From positions 62,001 through 126,000 of the forward strand of contig NZ_SGWQ01000002.1 in NCBI RefSeq assembly GCF_004216555.1: 64,000 nucleotides of DNA. The letters run 5' to 3'. Position 1 is the stretch's first letter, and every line of letters begins with the position of its first letter. The translations under genes were made by a program, and so were the position numbers. Shown in pieces: positions 9,051-17,930 of this stretch. The notes beneath the pieces are model-generated. The model searched no databases. It saw only the letters and a list, made by a program, of their open reading frames with translations, and was not told where the DNA came from. The DNA is from Herbihabitans rhizosphaerae. GTDB lineage: Bacteria > Actinomycetota > Actinomycetes > Mycobacteriales > Pseudonocardiaceae.

Positions 9051-10940
9051 GTGCCGATCACCCAAGCCGATCTGGCGGCACGTGCCCAGATCAACCCGTG
9101 GAAACTGCTGGAGGGATTCACCGCGGGCGATCCCGCCGAGATCAGCAACCTGGCTTCGCAGTTCGCCAAGGCGGGCGGAGACACGAAAGCGTCCGTCACC
9201 TACAGCCAGCAAGCCGGAAAACAGGCCCACGACGGCTATTCGGTCGCCGGGAGTCCGGTACCGACGAGCCATGTCACGCAGATCAAGAATCAGGTCGGCA
9301 GCGGCGACAAGCTGACCAAGATCGCCGGCAGCCTGGACGCCATCGCCGACGACCTCTACGCGCGCACCGCGGCGTCCAAGAACTCGGTACACACGCTCAA
9401 CGCGCAGATCGCGACATGGAGTGCCGCATACGACCGGAACGAGCTGCTTCAACGCGATCCGGACCAACCGAATGTCGCACAGCTCAAAGCGGCGAACCGA
9501 AAAATCCTGGCCGACGCCGTCGCGGCCACGCAGACCGTCGGAAAAGCGGTCGACACCTCGCGAAAGGCGTACGAACAGGCCTTGGCCGGCCATCGGCGGA
9601 CCCTGTCGAGTCTCGGCTATACACCGCCACCCGAGCTGAACGAAGGAACTCCGGCCGGGCCGCTTCCCGCGGTCCCGGGGGCGGGATCCACACCGCAGAG
9701 CAATCGAGCCTGGTGGAACAGCCTGACCGCGCAGCAGCGTCAGGATCTGATCCAGCAGAACCCGCGGGCGATCGGCAATCTCAACGGATTGCCCGCGTCG
9801 GCGCGGGACGCCGCGAACAGAATCGCGGTCAAGCAGGACCTCAGCAGTGCTGACAAACGGGTACGCGACAACGCGAATGCCGCACTCCGAGGTCTCTACA
9901 ACGCGTCTCAGAAAAAGGATCCGCGAACCGGTGAACCGCCCATCGTGCAGCTTTACGCCTACGATGCCCGCGCCTTCGGTGAAGGGGGACGGGCGGCCAT
10001 CGCCGTCGGCGATATCGACAAGGCGGACAACGTCGTCTTCAACGTTCCGGGGATCAAGAGCGACGGCCTCAGTGCGCCGGATTTGGCCGGACGTGCGGGA
10101 GATGTCTACATCGCTAGCCGGAACAGCGATCCGTCGCAATCGACCGCGGTAATCGCCTGGATCGGATACGACGCTCCCGGTGAGGGGATTCCCTCCTCCG
10201 AGGCGAACGCGCAGCAGGGCGCGCAGCGACTGACCGCCGATCTCAACGGCCTTCGTGCGAGCCGAGGCAGCGACCAGCCGCACGTCACCGTCGTCGGGCA
10301 CAGCTACGGAAGTACCGTCGTGGCGCGCGCCGGGCACGATTACCACGCCTACGGACCGAATGACGACATCGTTCTCCTGGGAAGCATCGGCCCGGGTAAC
10401 GGGATCACCAAAGCCTCGGACCTCAACGTGTCACCGGATCAGGTCCATGTCGGCACGGCTCGCAATGACATCACCATCAACGCGGGTGGCGGACACGGCG
10501 CGGACCCGACCAGCAAGGAATTCGGCGCGAAGAGAATCGCCGCCGAGACCGACACCCCGGATATCGATCTGCCCTACGTTCCGGCAGGCGACTACGGTTT
10601 CGGCTTCGGCGGCGCACACGGCAGCTACTTCGATCCGAACAGCGAAAGCCTGTACAACGTTGGGCAGATCGCCACCGGCCACGGGGATTCGGTCATTCGG
10701 GACTCCGGATCGGACCATCCCACGGCTCGCCCGAACACCCATCGCGACGCGTCGCCGCATCTCGGGTCGCACGACACCGCTCCGCATGTTTCGCAATCGA
10801 CGGGTACGGCCACCACCTCGGCGGCACCGGCACCGCAGGCACCCGTTCCGGCGCCGACGAACACGATCACCGCCGTGCCGCCGGCCGGTCCGATTCAGGT
10901 GATTCCGCAGCGCGAGCGGGTGACCCGCGGAATGGAATGA
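9051..10940 (+). CDS. ESX-linked alpha/beta hydrolase (DUF1023 type)
   Basis: A 629-residue predicted serine hydrolase. The N-terminal 190 residues form a helical module like the WXG/ESX leader of secreted enzymes and contain a YDRNE stretch (Tyr127-Glu131) that fits the YxxxD/E export signal. Next comes the WWNSLTAQQRQDLIQQNPRA segment that usually precedes DUF1023 domains, then an alpha/beta-hydrolase domain with nucleophile elbow GHSYGS (Ser about 418). The C-terminal 80 residues are Pro/Ala-rich and disordered. GTG start 2 bases after the previous gene. Most likely an exported esterase or lipase, the probable enzymatic effector of this locus; the substrate is unknown. Confidence 0.82.
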   Translation: MPITQADLAARAQINPWKLLEGFTAGDPAEISNLASQFAKAGGDTKASVTYSQQAGKQAHDGYSVAGSPVPTSHVTQIKNQVGSGDKLTKIAGSLDAIADDLYARTAASKNSVHTLNAQIATWSAAYDRNELLQRDPDQPNVAQLKAANRKILADAVAATQTVGKAVDTSRKAYEQALAGHRRTLSSLGYTPPPELNEGTPAGPLPAVPGAGSTPQSNRAWWNSLTAQQRQDLIQQNPRAIGNLNGLPASARDAANRIAVKQDLSSADKRVRDNANAALRGLYNASQKKDPRTGEPPIVQLYAYDARAFGEGGRAAIAVGDIDKADNVVFNVPGIKSDGLSAPDLAGRAGDVYIASRNSDPSQSTAVIAWIGYDAPGEGIPSSEANAQQGAQRLTADLNGLRASRGSDQPHVTVVGHSYGSTVVARAGHDYHAYGPNDDIVLLGSIGPGNGITKASDLNVSPDQVHVGTARNDITINAGGGHGADPTSKEFGAKRIAAETDTPDIDLPYVPAGDYGFGFGGAHGSYFDPNSESLYNVGQIATGHGDSVIRDSGSDHPTARPNTHRDASPHLGSHDTAPHVSQSTGTATTSAAPAPQAPVPAPTNTITAVPPAGPIQVIPQRERVTRGME

Positions 10941-10944
10941 GCGG

Positions 10945-11487
10945 TCACCGAAGGATGTCGCAGAACGCGGGCAGTGCTCGCGTGATGTCGAAGCTGCCGT
11001 CGAGCAGGCGGCGCACCGGGTGCGGTCCGGCGGCGAAGAGGATCTTTCCGGTCTGGCCGTCGATGACGATCGGGCCGCGATCGACCAGGTGCTCGGTTCC
11101 CCGGCGCACGGTGACCGAGGTGCCGTTGATGTAAATGCGTTGGCGCAGACCGGTTTCCGGGTCGAACGTCGATGTCTGTACGAAGTCGACCGGACTGTCG
11201 GGCAGGGTGAGCCCGGTGACCGTGTTGCGCACGGTGTTGTCCTCGGTGATGTGTTGCACCAGCTTCACCCGGCGACCTTTGTCGTCGAAGAACGTCCAGT
11301 TGACCGAGTGCAGATCGATACTCCACTCGACGCCGTAGTTCCCGCACGCCACCGGATTGGTCAGCACCTGCTGGCGGTCGGTTTCCGTTCGGGTCGGTGG
11401 CACCCACGCGACGGCCGGGGTCGCCAGACCCGCCAGCACCGTCGTCGCGATGACGGTCACCACGATTCCTCGCCACGCCATTCTCAT
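10945..11487 (-). CDS. Secreted protein of unknown function
   Basis: About 180 residues with a clear Sec signal peptide (MRMAWRGIVVTVIATTVLAG, cleavage near AVA). The mature part is beta-rich with two Cys (CGNYG and FCDIL) that may form a disulfide. I place the start at ATG 11487 because it gives a normal signal peptide; an upstream GTG at 11520 would add eleven residues, and neither has an ideal ribosome site. It converges with the hydrolase gene, with only 4 bases between the stops. No family recognised. Confidence 0.72.
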   Translation of the reverse strand: MRMAWRGIVVTVIATTVLAGLATPAVAWVPPTRTETDRQQVLTNPVACGNYGVEWSIDLHSVNWTFFDDKGRRVKLVQHITEDNTVRNTVTGLTLPDSPVDFVQTSTFDPETGLRQRIYINGTSVTVRRGTEHLVDRGPIVIDGQTGKILFAAGPHPVRRLLDGSFDITRALPAFCDILR

Positions 11488-11546
11488 GTCGTCAGCAAAC
11501 TCGGGCAGTCCTTTCCGCACAAGGCCGGCGACACCGATGGCGGGAA

Positions 11547-11566
11547 TTCTTCAAGGTCGGATCGCT
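11547..11566 (+). promoter_or_regulatory. Shared upstream element, copy 3
   Basis: TTCTTCAAGGTCGGATCGCT, 42 bases before the secreted-protein start at 11609. It matches the copy before eccD in 17 of 20 positions. Its position suits a promoter or activator site. Confidence 0.45.
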
Positions 11567-11608
11567 AGCGTCGGTGGCGATCTTGGAATCGGCGGCGGAG
11601 GAGGCGGC

Positions 11609-12601
11609 GTGCGGCGGTGGAGGCGGGTTCTGGTCGCGGCGACGGTGGCCGTCGGAGTGGTGGCAGCCGTCGGGGCCGCGAGTGCGGCACCTGGTGAACA
11701 GAACCGCTGGGTGGAGCTGGCCGACTGGACGCAGGGCGAGGCGGTCGGCTACGCGAACCAGCTCGACGGCTCCGGCCAGAACGTGCCGACGATGTACTAC
11801 GCCGCGCTGGCCTACCACGACGCGCTGCGCCACGGCTGGCAGGACAAGCGCACCCAGGAGTGGCTGGGCAAGGTGTACGGCGACCGGCTGGCCAGCGGCG
11901 GGTACGGCCTGGACGAGCGGATGGACGCCTACGGCGACGGGCGCTGGAACACCCCGGACACCACCTACGCGATCACCACGGCGTGGCACGTCGGGCGGGT
12001 GCTGCTGGCCGGCTACGACGCCGGCGCCGTGCCGCGCGAGGAGATCACCAGGATCGCCGATACGTTGATCGACTTCCCGGTGCTGCGCGGCGGCGAGTGC
12101 ATCGCCTACTCGTCCAGCGGCTACGACCAGGGCAAGCCGTGCGTGTGGAACGTGGTCGCCGCGGCCGCCTGGTTCCTGTGGCAGACCGACGTTCGCGGCC
12201 TCGCACCGCAGGGGGAGCGGGACAAGCTGCTCGCCAAGACCAGGACCTGGCGCGACAACGTGCGCAGTCAGTTCCGCACCGGCCTCGGCGGCTGGCCGTA
12301 CCAGGACGACACCAGCGGCCCGCAGGGCGCGTGGCACAACGCGGCCACCGTTTACACGATGGCGCAGGCCGACCCCTCGATCGCCACGGCGGCACTGGAC
12401 GGGCAGTTCCGCGCGTTCCCGGCCAACGGCTCCAACACCGATCTGATCGGCGCGTTCACGAACTACTGCGGCCACGCCGACGTCACCTACCGGGCCGCCT
12501 ACGACAGTGCGCACGCCAATCCGCCCACGATCAGGGAGAAGCTCGGCGTCCGGGCGTCGTACGTGTTCAGCACCCTGCTTGCCGGGTCGAGTTGCGGCTG
12601 A
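11609..12601 (+). CDS. Secreted protein, possibly an alpha-helical toroid-like enzyme
   Basis: 330 residues with a basic n-region and signal peptide (RRWRRVLVAATVAVGVVAAV, cleavage near ASA). The mature protein is Trp/Tyr-rich with repeated helical segments such as YYAALAYHDALRHGW and ATVYTMAQADPSIA, a pattern seen in (alpha/alpha)6 glycan-active or terpene-type folds. Four Cys (about 166, 179, 287 and 329) could form two disulfides. GTG at 11609 is chosen for the strong GGAGGAGG ribosome site. The last 35 bases overlap tail-to-tail with the regulator on the other strand. Function unknown. Confidence 0.75.
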   Translation: MRRWRRVLVAATVAVGVVAAVGAASAAPGEQNRWVELADWTQGEAVGYANQLDGSGQNVPTMYYAALAYHDALRHGWQDKRTQEWLGKVYGDRLASGGYGLDERMDAYGDGRWNTPDTTYAITTAWHVGRVLLAGYDAGAVPREEITRIADTLIDFPVLRGGECIAYSSSGYDQGKPCVWNVVAAAAWFLWQTDVRGLAPQGERDKLLAKTRTWRDNVRSQFRTGLGGWPYQDDTSGPQGAWHNAATVYTMAQADPSIATAALDGQFRAFPANGSNTDLIGAFTNYCGHADVTYRAAYDSAHANPPTIREKLGVRASYVFSTLLAGSSCG

Positions 12602-15600
12602 CCGTGGCCAGCACCGCGAGCGCCCGCTGTTCGCCGGGCCGGTGGCCGGTGTCGCGGCACAGCGACAGCGATTCGTTCGCCGCCGCGTCGGCGTCCGCGA
12701 GCCGGCCCGCGGCGAGGTGCGACCGCGCGGCGGCACACAGCGCGCGTGCCTCGAACACCCGGTATCCGTGCTCGCGGGCCACCGCGAGCGCTGTGTCCAC
12801 ATCGGACAGATCGGCCGTGTGTTCGGCGAACCGGGTCAGCACCTCGACCTGTGAGCGCGGCACGCCACATTCGCGGCCGGCGCGCACGGCCTGCCGATGC
12901 CGAGCGAGTGCGGCATCGGTTCTGCCATACAGGTTTTCGACGCAGGCCAGCGCGCTGAGCGCCTCCGCCTTGGTCGCGACACCGGCCAGCCGGGTGGCCA
13001 GCGCGAGGCTCGCCCGCGCGTGCCGTTCGGCCTCGTCGGCGTCGCCGAGTTCGAGGTACGCCGATGCCAGGTTCACGTGCGCGTCGGCCCGCAGCGACCG
13101 GTCACCGAGCGCCTCGCCGAGTGCGAGCGCGGCCGTGTGCTTGTCGATCGCGGCGGCGACATCGCCGAGCTGGGCGAGCGCCAGACCGGCGTCGGACAGC
13201 GCGTTCGCCTCACGGAACCGGGAGCGCGCGGCCGGCAGCAGCCGCAGCTCCTCGGACAGGTGGGCGAGCGCGCGCCTGAGGTGGCCGAGGTTTCCGCAGA
13301 CCCAGCCGAGGTTGCCGTGCGCCGCACCTTCGATCGCCGGGTCGCCGATCTTCGCCGCGAGATCGATCGCTCTGATCAGGCACGCCATTCCCTCCTCGGG
13401 CCGGCCGAGGTTCGGATACAGCCTGCCGAGCTGGGTGAGCGCCGCGGCCGACCCGGGACGCCAGCCGGCGCGTTCCGCCTCGGCCGCCGCCGTCTCGAGC
13501 GCCCGCAACGCCTCGTGATCGCCGCCGCGCAGGCGAAGGAAGTAGCCGTGCGCCAACTCGGCCGTGGCGCGTGCCGCGTGATCGCCGTGCTGTCGCGCCG
13601 CGGCCACGCCCGCCTCCGTGACCCGCCGCCAGTCCGGGTCGAACGCGCGCACCTGGAAGTAGCCGCGCAGCAGTCCGGAGAGCTGCCACGCCAGCTCGGG
13701 CTGACCCTGTTCCTGCGCGGACGCGGCCAGTGCCACCAGGTTCGGGCGCTCGGCGTCCAGCCATGCGAGTGCGGTCTGCTCGTCGGCGAAGTCCTTGTGC
13801 GCCAAGGCAATCGTCGGCATGGCGAGGCTCGGCGCGGCCAGCCGGACGGCCCGCGCGGTCGTCGCCGCATAGTGCTTGCCCAGCCGGCACGCTGCCGCCA
13901 ATCGGGTGAGGCCGTCCTCGTCCGCCTCGGCCCGGTCGCGCGCGAACTGCCGCAGCAGCTCGTGCAGGCGGTAGGTGGGGTGGGTGGGGACGTCGAGCAG
14001 GTGCGCCGAGGCGAGGCCGTCCAGCAGGCGGTGCGCCTCGGACGGCGTGACCTCGGCGAGAGCCGCCGCCGCGTCCGGTCTGATGTCCGGCCCGGGGTGG
14101 CAGGCCAGCAGCCGGAACAGCCGCCGCTGCCCGGGTTCGAGCCGCTGATACGACAACTCGAACGCGCCGCGCACTCCCGCCAGGGCCGTGCGTGCCCTCA
14201 GGTCACGCACGTACTCGTCGACCGCGCGGGCCGGATCACCCGCCAGGTTCGCGGCCGCGATGCGCAACGCGAGCGGGAGGCCACCGCACAACGCGGCCAG
14301 CTCGGCGAGATCGTCCCGCTGTCGAGCCCGATCGTCGTCCAGCGCGGCGGCCAGGAGCCCGACCGCGTCGCGCTCGCGGAGGCTCCGCAGCCGGATTCGC
14401 CGCGCACCCTCGTCGATCATGAGGTGTTCAAGGCGACGCCGCGACGTGACGACCGTGGCGCACCCGCCCGCCCCCGGCAGCAGCGGGCGGACCTGGGCGG
14501 CGCCGGCCGCGTCGTCCAGAACGATCAGCACTTTCCTGGTGGCCAACACCGATCGGTACAGCGCGGCCGCGGCGGCCTCGTCCCGGGGGATCTGCTCGCG
14601 GGCCACTCCGAACGCGCGCAGGAATCCGGACAGCACGTCCAGCGCGCACGCCGGTTCGCCGCCGGAGTGCGCACCCAGGTCGGCGTACAACTGCCCGTCC
14701 GGGAAATCCGCCGCGTGCCGACGCGCCCAGGTGACCGCGAGGGTGGTCTTCCCGACGCCCGGCTGCCCGGCGATCACCACGAGCGCGTCCCGGACGGTGA
14801 GTTCGTCCAACTCGGCCAGCTCCGCGTCGCGGCCGATCAGGTCGACCGGCGCCGGCGGCAACTGCGCGGGCGACCTGCGCGTTCGAACGGCCGCCACCAC
14901 GGTGTCGCGGGCGGCGGTGAGCAGCTCGCTCGGCTCCGCGCCCAGCTCGTCGTCAAGCCGCCGCACGATCGCCTCGTAGTGATCGACGGCCTCCTCGACC
15001 CGCCCGGCCGCGCCGAGTGCCCCGATGTACTGCGCCGCCAACGCCTCGGCGAGCGGATGGTCGGCAGTCGGCTGCCGAAGCCGCCGGATCACGTCGTCGG
15101 CCGTGCCGGCGTCGGCGAGCCGCAGCCGGGCCCACTCGGTCAGCACGCCGAGACGTTGGCGACGCAAACTGTCCCGGACCCGGTCGACCCAGTCGCCGGA
15201 CAGGTCCGCCAGCGGCTCGCCGCGCCACAGGTCGAGTGCCTGCGCCAAGAGCGTGGCCCTCGGCGTGCCGGACAGCCGCCGGGCCCGCGTGACGATCGCC
15301 GCCGCGTTCAGCACGTCGACGCGCGACGGCGACACGTCCACGCGGTAGCCGCCGGACTGCCGGGTCAGCGTCACTCCGGCTGCGCCGAGATCACGGCGGA
15401 GCCCCGCGAGGTAGGCGTACAGCGTGCTGCGGCTGTGCTGTGCTGCCGGCCGGCCCCAGATGTGGTCGGCCAGCGTGTCGGGCGACACCGGCTGCCCGGC
15501 GGCGAGCAGCAACGACGCGAGAACGCACCGCTGCTTCGGTCTGCCGATCGGGCGAGGCACGCCGTTCACCAGCATCTCGACCGGCCCGAGCAGCCGGAAT

Positions 15601-15617
15601 TCCGGGTCAGTGGACAT
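12567..15617 (-). CDS. AfsR/SARP-type regulator with NB-ARC and TPR domains
   Basis: 1,016 residues. The N-terminal OmpR-like winged helix (about 5-95) and bacterial transcriptional activator domain (about 100-250) are typical of SARPs. An NB-ARC/STAND ATPase follows with Walker A AGQPGVGKTTL (about 282) and Walker B VLIVLDDA, then an arm region (CGGLPLALRIAAANL) and a helical TPR array from about 640 to the end. SARPs of this size act as ATP-gated activators of secondary metabolism or secretion genes. It overlaps the upstream paralogue by 11 bases. The target is unknown; candidates are the type VII locus and the siderophore genes. Confidence 0.9.
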   Translation of the reverse strand: MSTDPEFRLLGPVEMLVNGVPRPIGRPKQRCVLASLLLAAGQPVSPDTLADHIWGRPAAQHSRSTLYAYLAGLRRDLGAAGVTLTRQSGGYRVDVSPSRVDVLNAAAIVTRARRLSGTPRATLLAQALDLWRGEPLADLSGDWVDRVRDSLRRQRLGVLTEWARLRLADAGTADDVIRRLRQPTADHPLAEALAAQYIGALGAAGRVEEAVDHYEAIVRRLDDELGAEPSELLTAARDTVVAAVRTRRSPAQLPPAPVDLIGRDAELAELDELTVRDALVVIAGQPGVGKTTLAVTWARRHAADFPDGQLYADLGAHSGGEPACALDVLSGFLRAFGVAREQIPRDEAAAAALYRSVLATRKVLIVLDDAAGAAQVRPLLPGAGGCATVVTSRRRLEHLMIDEGARRIRLRSLRERDAVGLLAAALDDDRARQRDDLAELAALCGGLPLALRIAAANLAGDPARAVDEYVRDLRARTALAGVRGAFELSYQRLEPGQRRLFRLLACHPGPDIRPDAAAALAEVTPSEAHRLLDGLASAHLLDVPTHPTYRLHELLRQFARDRAEADEDGLTRLAAACRLGKHYAATTARAVRLAAPSLAMPTIALAHKDFADEQTALAWLDAERPNLVALAASAQEQGQPELAWQLSGLLRGYFQVRAFDPDWRRVTEAGVAAARQHGDHAARATAELAHGYFLRLRGGDHEALRALETAAAEAERAGWRPGSAAALTQLGRLYPNLGRPEEGMACLIRAIDLAAKIGDPAIEGAAHGNLGWVCGNLGHLRRALAHLSEELRLLPAARSRFREANALSDAGLALAQLGDVAAAIDKHTAALALGEALGDRSLRADAHVNLASAYLELGDADEAERHARASLALATRLAGVATKAEALSALACVENLYGRTDAALARHRQAVRAGRECGVPRSQVEVLTRFAEHTADLSDVDTALAVAREHGYRVFEARALCAAARSHLAAGRLADADAAANESLSLCRDTGHRPGEQRALAVLATVSRNSTRQAGC

Positions 15618-16989
15618 CGGCCGCGCCCCGGACGTAGTCGGCGAGCGTGCGTCCCGGCTGATCGTGCAGCGTGCTGGCGGCGATCCGCAGGGGGAGTGGG
15701 AACCGGCCGCATCGTTCGGCCAGGTCCTCGGCGGCGGCCGGGTCCACTCGGTGTTCGCCGAGACGGTCGACCAGGACGGCGACCGCTTCGTCCAGCCGCA
15801 GCGGTTCGACGGCGAGCTGGCGGGTGCCCGGAGCGGACAGCGGGCGGCGGCTGGTGATCACGGCGAGGCTGCCCGAATCGTCGGGCGGCAGCAGCGGGAG
15901 TACTTGGTCGACGGCGGACGCGTTGTCGATCAGCACGAGCAGGCGGCGGCCGGTGACCGCGGCGCGGAAGGTGCCCGCGACGTCCGCGCCGGCCGGTTCG
16001 CCGAGCGCGCGCAGAAACGCCGACAGCACGTCGAGTGGCGGACGGTCCCGCAGATCGGCGTACAACTGGCCGTCCGGGAACCGGGCCGCCGTCCGGTGCG
16101 CCCAGGTCGCGGCGAGTGCGGTCTTGCCGATCCCGGCCGGACCGTGGAGCACCACCGCGGCGAGCCGCTGCGACAGCACGGTGTCCAACTCGGCGAGGTG
16201 ATCGGTTCGTCCGACGAATCCACAGGGCGGCGCGGGGAGCTGGGCCGGCGGGGCGGCCGGGAGCGGGACGGCGGTGCTGGCCGGGCGGGCTCGCAGCAAC
16301 TGCCCGTGCAGCTCGCGCAGCTTTGGCCCGAGCCGTTCGCCCAGGTCGTCGCGCAGGCGGGCCCTGGCGCGCTCGTAGTGCTCGAGCGCTTCGGCGACCC
16401 GGCCCTCGGCCCGCAGCGCGCGCAGGCACGCGGCGATGAGCGGCTCGGCGTGCGGGTGATCGTCGAGCGCGGACTCGACGCGCTCGACCACCTCCGCCGC
16501 CTGTCCGGCGTCCACGGCCGCGTCCGCCCACGTGGTCAGCAGCCGCACCCGTTTGCGGTGCGAACAATCGCGGACGACGGTCACCCAGTCACCGGAAAGC
16601 CCGTCCAGCGGCGTGCCGCGCCACTCCCGCAACGCCGCGTCCATCCGCGCCAGCGGCACCGGGCCGGCCTGCTCGGCCACCCGGGTGAAGCGGCACAGGT
16701 CGACCTGGTCGGGCGATGCCGTGATCACGTAGCCACGGTTGGACCGGCGCACCTCGACGCCGGTGCCACGCAGCAGGCGGCGGATCCGGGCGAGGTAGCT
16801 GTACAACGTGTTGCGTGGTTCGGCGGGCGGCGACTGCCCCCACACCCGATCGATCAGCATGTCGGTGGGCACCGGCCGCCCTGTCTGGGACAACAGGGCG
16901 GCCAGCACGCACCGCTGTTTTGACGGCCCGAGCTCCACGATCCGGCCCCCGTCGTGAAGCTCGACCGGGCCGAGCAATCGGAATTCCAC
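15607..16989 (-). CDS. SARP regulator with NB-ARC domain cut short (no TPR)
   Basis: 460 residues, colinear with the first 460 residues of the downstream 1,016-residue regulator: winged helix, BTAD, then NB-ARC with Walker A HGPAGIGKTAL (about 286) and LLVLIDNA as Walker B. It ends just after the FPLPLRIAAST helix, where the paralogue continues for another 550 residues of arm and TPR repeats. The stop lies 11 bases inside the next gene, so translation is probably coupled. Either a compact SARP or a duplicate that lost its sensor half. Confidence 0.85.
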   Translation of the reverse strand: MEFRLLGPVELHDGGRIVELGPSKQRCVLAALLSQTGRPVPTDMLIDRVWGQSPPAEPRNTLYSYLARIRRLLRGTGVEVRRSNRGYVITASPDQVDLCRFTRVAEQAGPVPLARMDAALREWRGTPLDGLSGDWVTVVRDCSHRKRVRLLTTWADAAVDAGQAAEVVERVESALDDHPHAEPLIAACLRALRAEGRVAEALEHYERARARLRDDLGERLGPKLRELHGQLLRARPASTAVPLPAAPPAQLPAPPCGFVGRTDHLAELDTVLSQRLAAVVLHGPAGIGKTALAATWAHRTAARFPDGQLYADLRDRPPLDVLSAFLRALGEPAGADVAGTFRAAVTGRRLLVLIDNASAVDQVLPLLPPDDSGSLAVITSRRPLSAPGTRQLAVEPLRLDEAVAVLVDRLGEHRVDPAAAEDLAERCGRFPLPLRIAASTLHDQPGRTLADYVRGAADVH

Positions 16990-17236
16990 CGTTCCCCCTC
17001 ACGGTCACGCCGACGCGCACATCTCCTTGACACCCCCGGGACGACGTACGGGCCACATCGATTTCCGGCCGGCGTCCTCAGTGAAGAAGACGCCGAGTCA
17101 CGCCGGCCGGATGCACGCGACGGCCCCGCGTAAGGCGCCTGTAAGCAACAGGCCCCTCACTCAGGTCTTTCGGACGGTCGCTCTATGAGGTGACGCGTGA
17201 AGGTGGTTCAGTCAGTAACGAATCGATAACACCGGT
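16990..17236. other. Intergenic region upstream of the SARP pair
   Basis: This 247-bp stretch has no convincing gene. It must contain the promoter of the SARP pair, which starts at 16989 and reads leftward. A small hairpin (GCCTGT / ACAGGC, 17137-17153) is the only structure I see. Confidence 0.5.
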
Positions 17237-17347
17237 TCACAGGGTGAGCCGGGGCCAGGATTCCGTGTCCCGCAACAACTGCCGGTCGTGCGTGGCGATC
17301 ACGACGGCGGCCGGGGTGGACCCGAGCGCCGCGGTCAGCTCGTTCAT
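17237..17347 (-). pseudogene. Relic of an ABC-F ATPase C-terminus
   Basis: A 36-codon open stretch ending in TGA encodes LTAALGSTPAAVVIATHDRQ followed by LLRDTESWPRLTL. This is the end of an ABC-F ATPase (the switch His in ATHD, then the WPRLTL-like tail of antibiotic-resistance or ribosome-protection proteins). Nothing of the Walker A, LSGGQ or Walker B parts is present. It sits immediately after the DUF3224 stop and in the same frame, so the rest was probably replaced or deleted. Confidence 0.6.
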
Positions 17348-17362
17348 CCGAATTCGGCGAGA

Positions 17363-17770
17363 TCACTGCTCGGCCGGAAGCTCGTACTCGAATTCGTAGG
17401 TCTGCTGTCCGCCGTCCATTCCCAGCACCAGCTTTCCGCTGATCCCCACCAGTTCCTCGGTGCCACTGTCGGGCACGACCGCCACGTCGACACGCCCGTC
17501 GCCGCGGTTGATCGTCGCGTAGTACTGGAGCACGAAGCTGCCGCGTCGGCCCGCGAGCGTTCCGGTGACCCGCTCGAACGCCACGTATCCGCCGGACGCC
17601 TCGGCCTGCGTGGAGGTGGCCCTGAGCAGTTCGGCCATGCCGGCGCCGTCCAGGTCGCCCTCGAACCGTTTGACCACGGTCACCCGCGCCAACTCGGCGC
17701 CCGCCACGTCGTCGTAGGGCGGCTGCCGGTCGACGGTCGAGGTGATGCGGCCGCGTGCCTGGTGATTCAT
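17363..17770 (-). CDS. DUF3224 domain protein
   Basis: 135 residues, a cytosolic beta-barrel-like protein of the DUF3224 family. The hallmarks are an N-terminal conserved part leading to VVKRFEGDLDGAG, GGYVAFERVTGTLAGRRGSF in the middle, and GISGKLVLGMDGGQQTYEFE near the end. The start ATG at 17770 has an AAGGAG ribosome site 9 bases upstream; a GTG at 17785 lacks one. The biological role of the family is unknown. A 38-bp imperfect palindrome lies 160 bases upstream. Confidence 0.83.
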   Translation of the reverse strand: MNHQARGRITSTVDRQPPYDDVAGAELARVTVVKRFEGDLDGAGMAELLRATSTQAEASGGYVAFERVTGTLAGRRGSFVLQYYATINRGDGRVDVAVVPDSGTEELVGISGKLVLGMDGGQQTYEFEYELPAEQ

Positions 17771-17930
17771 CGAGTTCTCCTTCACTGAGGTGCTGTGTCG
17801 GAACCGTGAAATGCGCGAGTCCCGCGCTGTGCACCGCCGAGTGCCGCGCTGTGCACCCCGCGCCGGTGGATGAGCGCGGAACTCACCGTGTCCGAGCGCG
17901 GGACTCGCGGGCGCCGCGACCGTCCTCCGA

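Noticed and set aside
10919-10949. GGTGACC/GGTCACC hairpin between the hydrolase and the secreted protein
   Set aside because: Only 7 bp with a 17-base loop and most of it in coding sequence; too weak to call a terminator.
12897-15857. A 986-codon open frame opposite the SARP gene
   Set aside because: Same effect of GC-rich third positions; no ribosome site and no recognisable domain.
17137-17153. Small hairpin before the SARP genes considered as an attenuator
   Set aside because: Six base pairs without U-tract or leader peptide; could be chance in this GC-rich gap.
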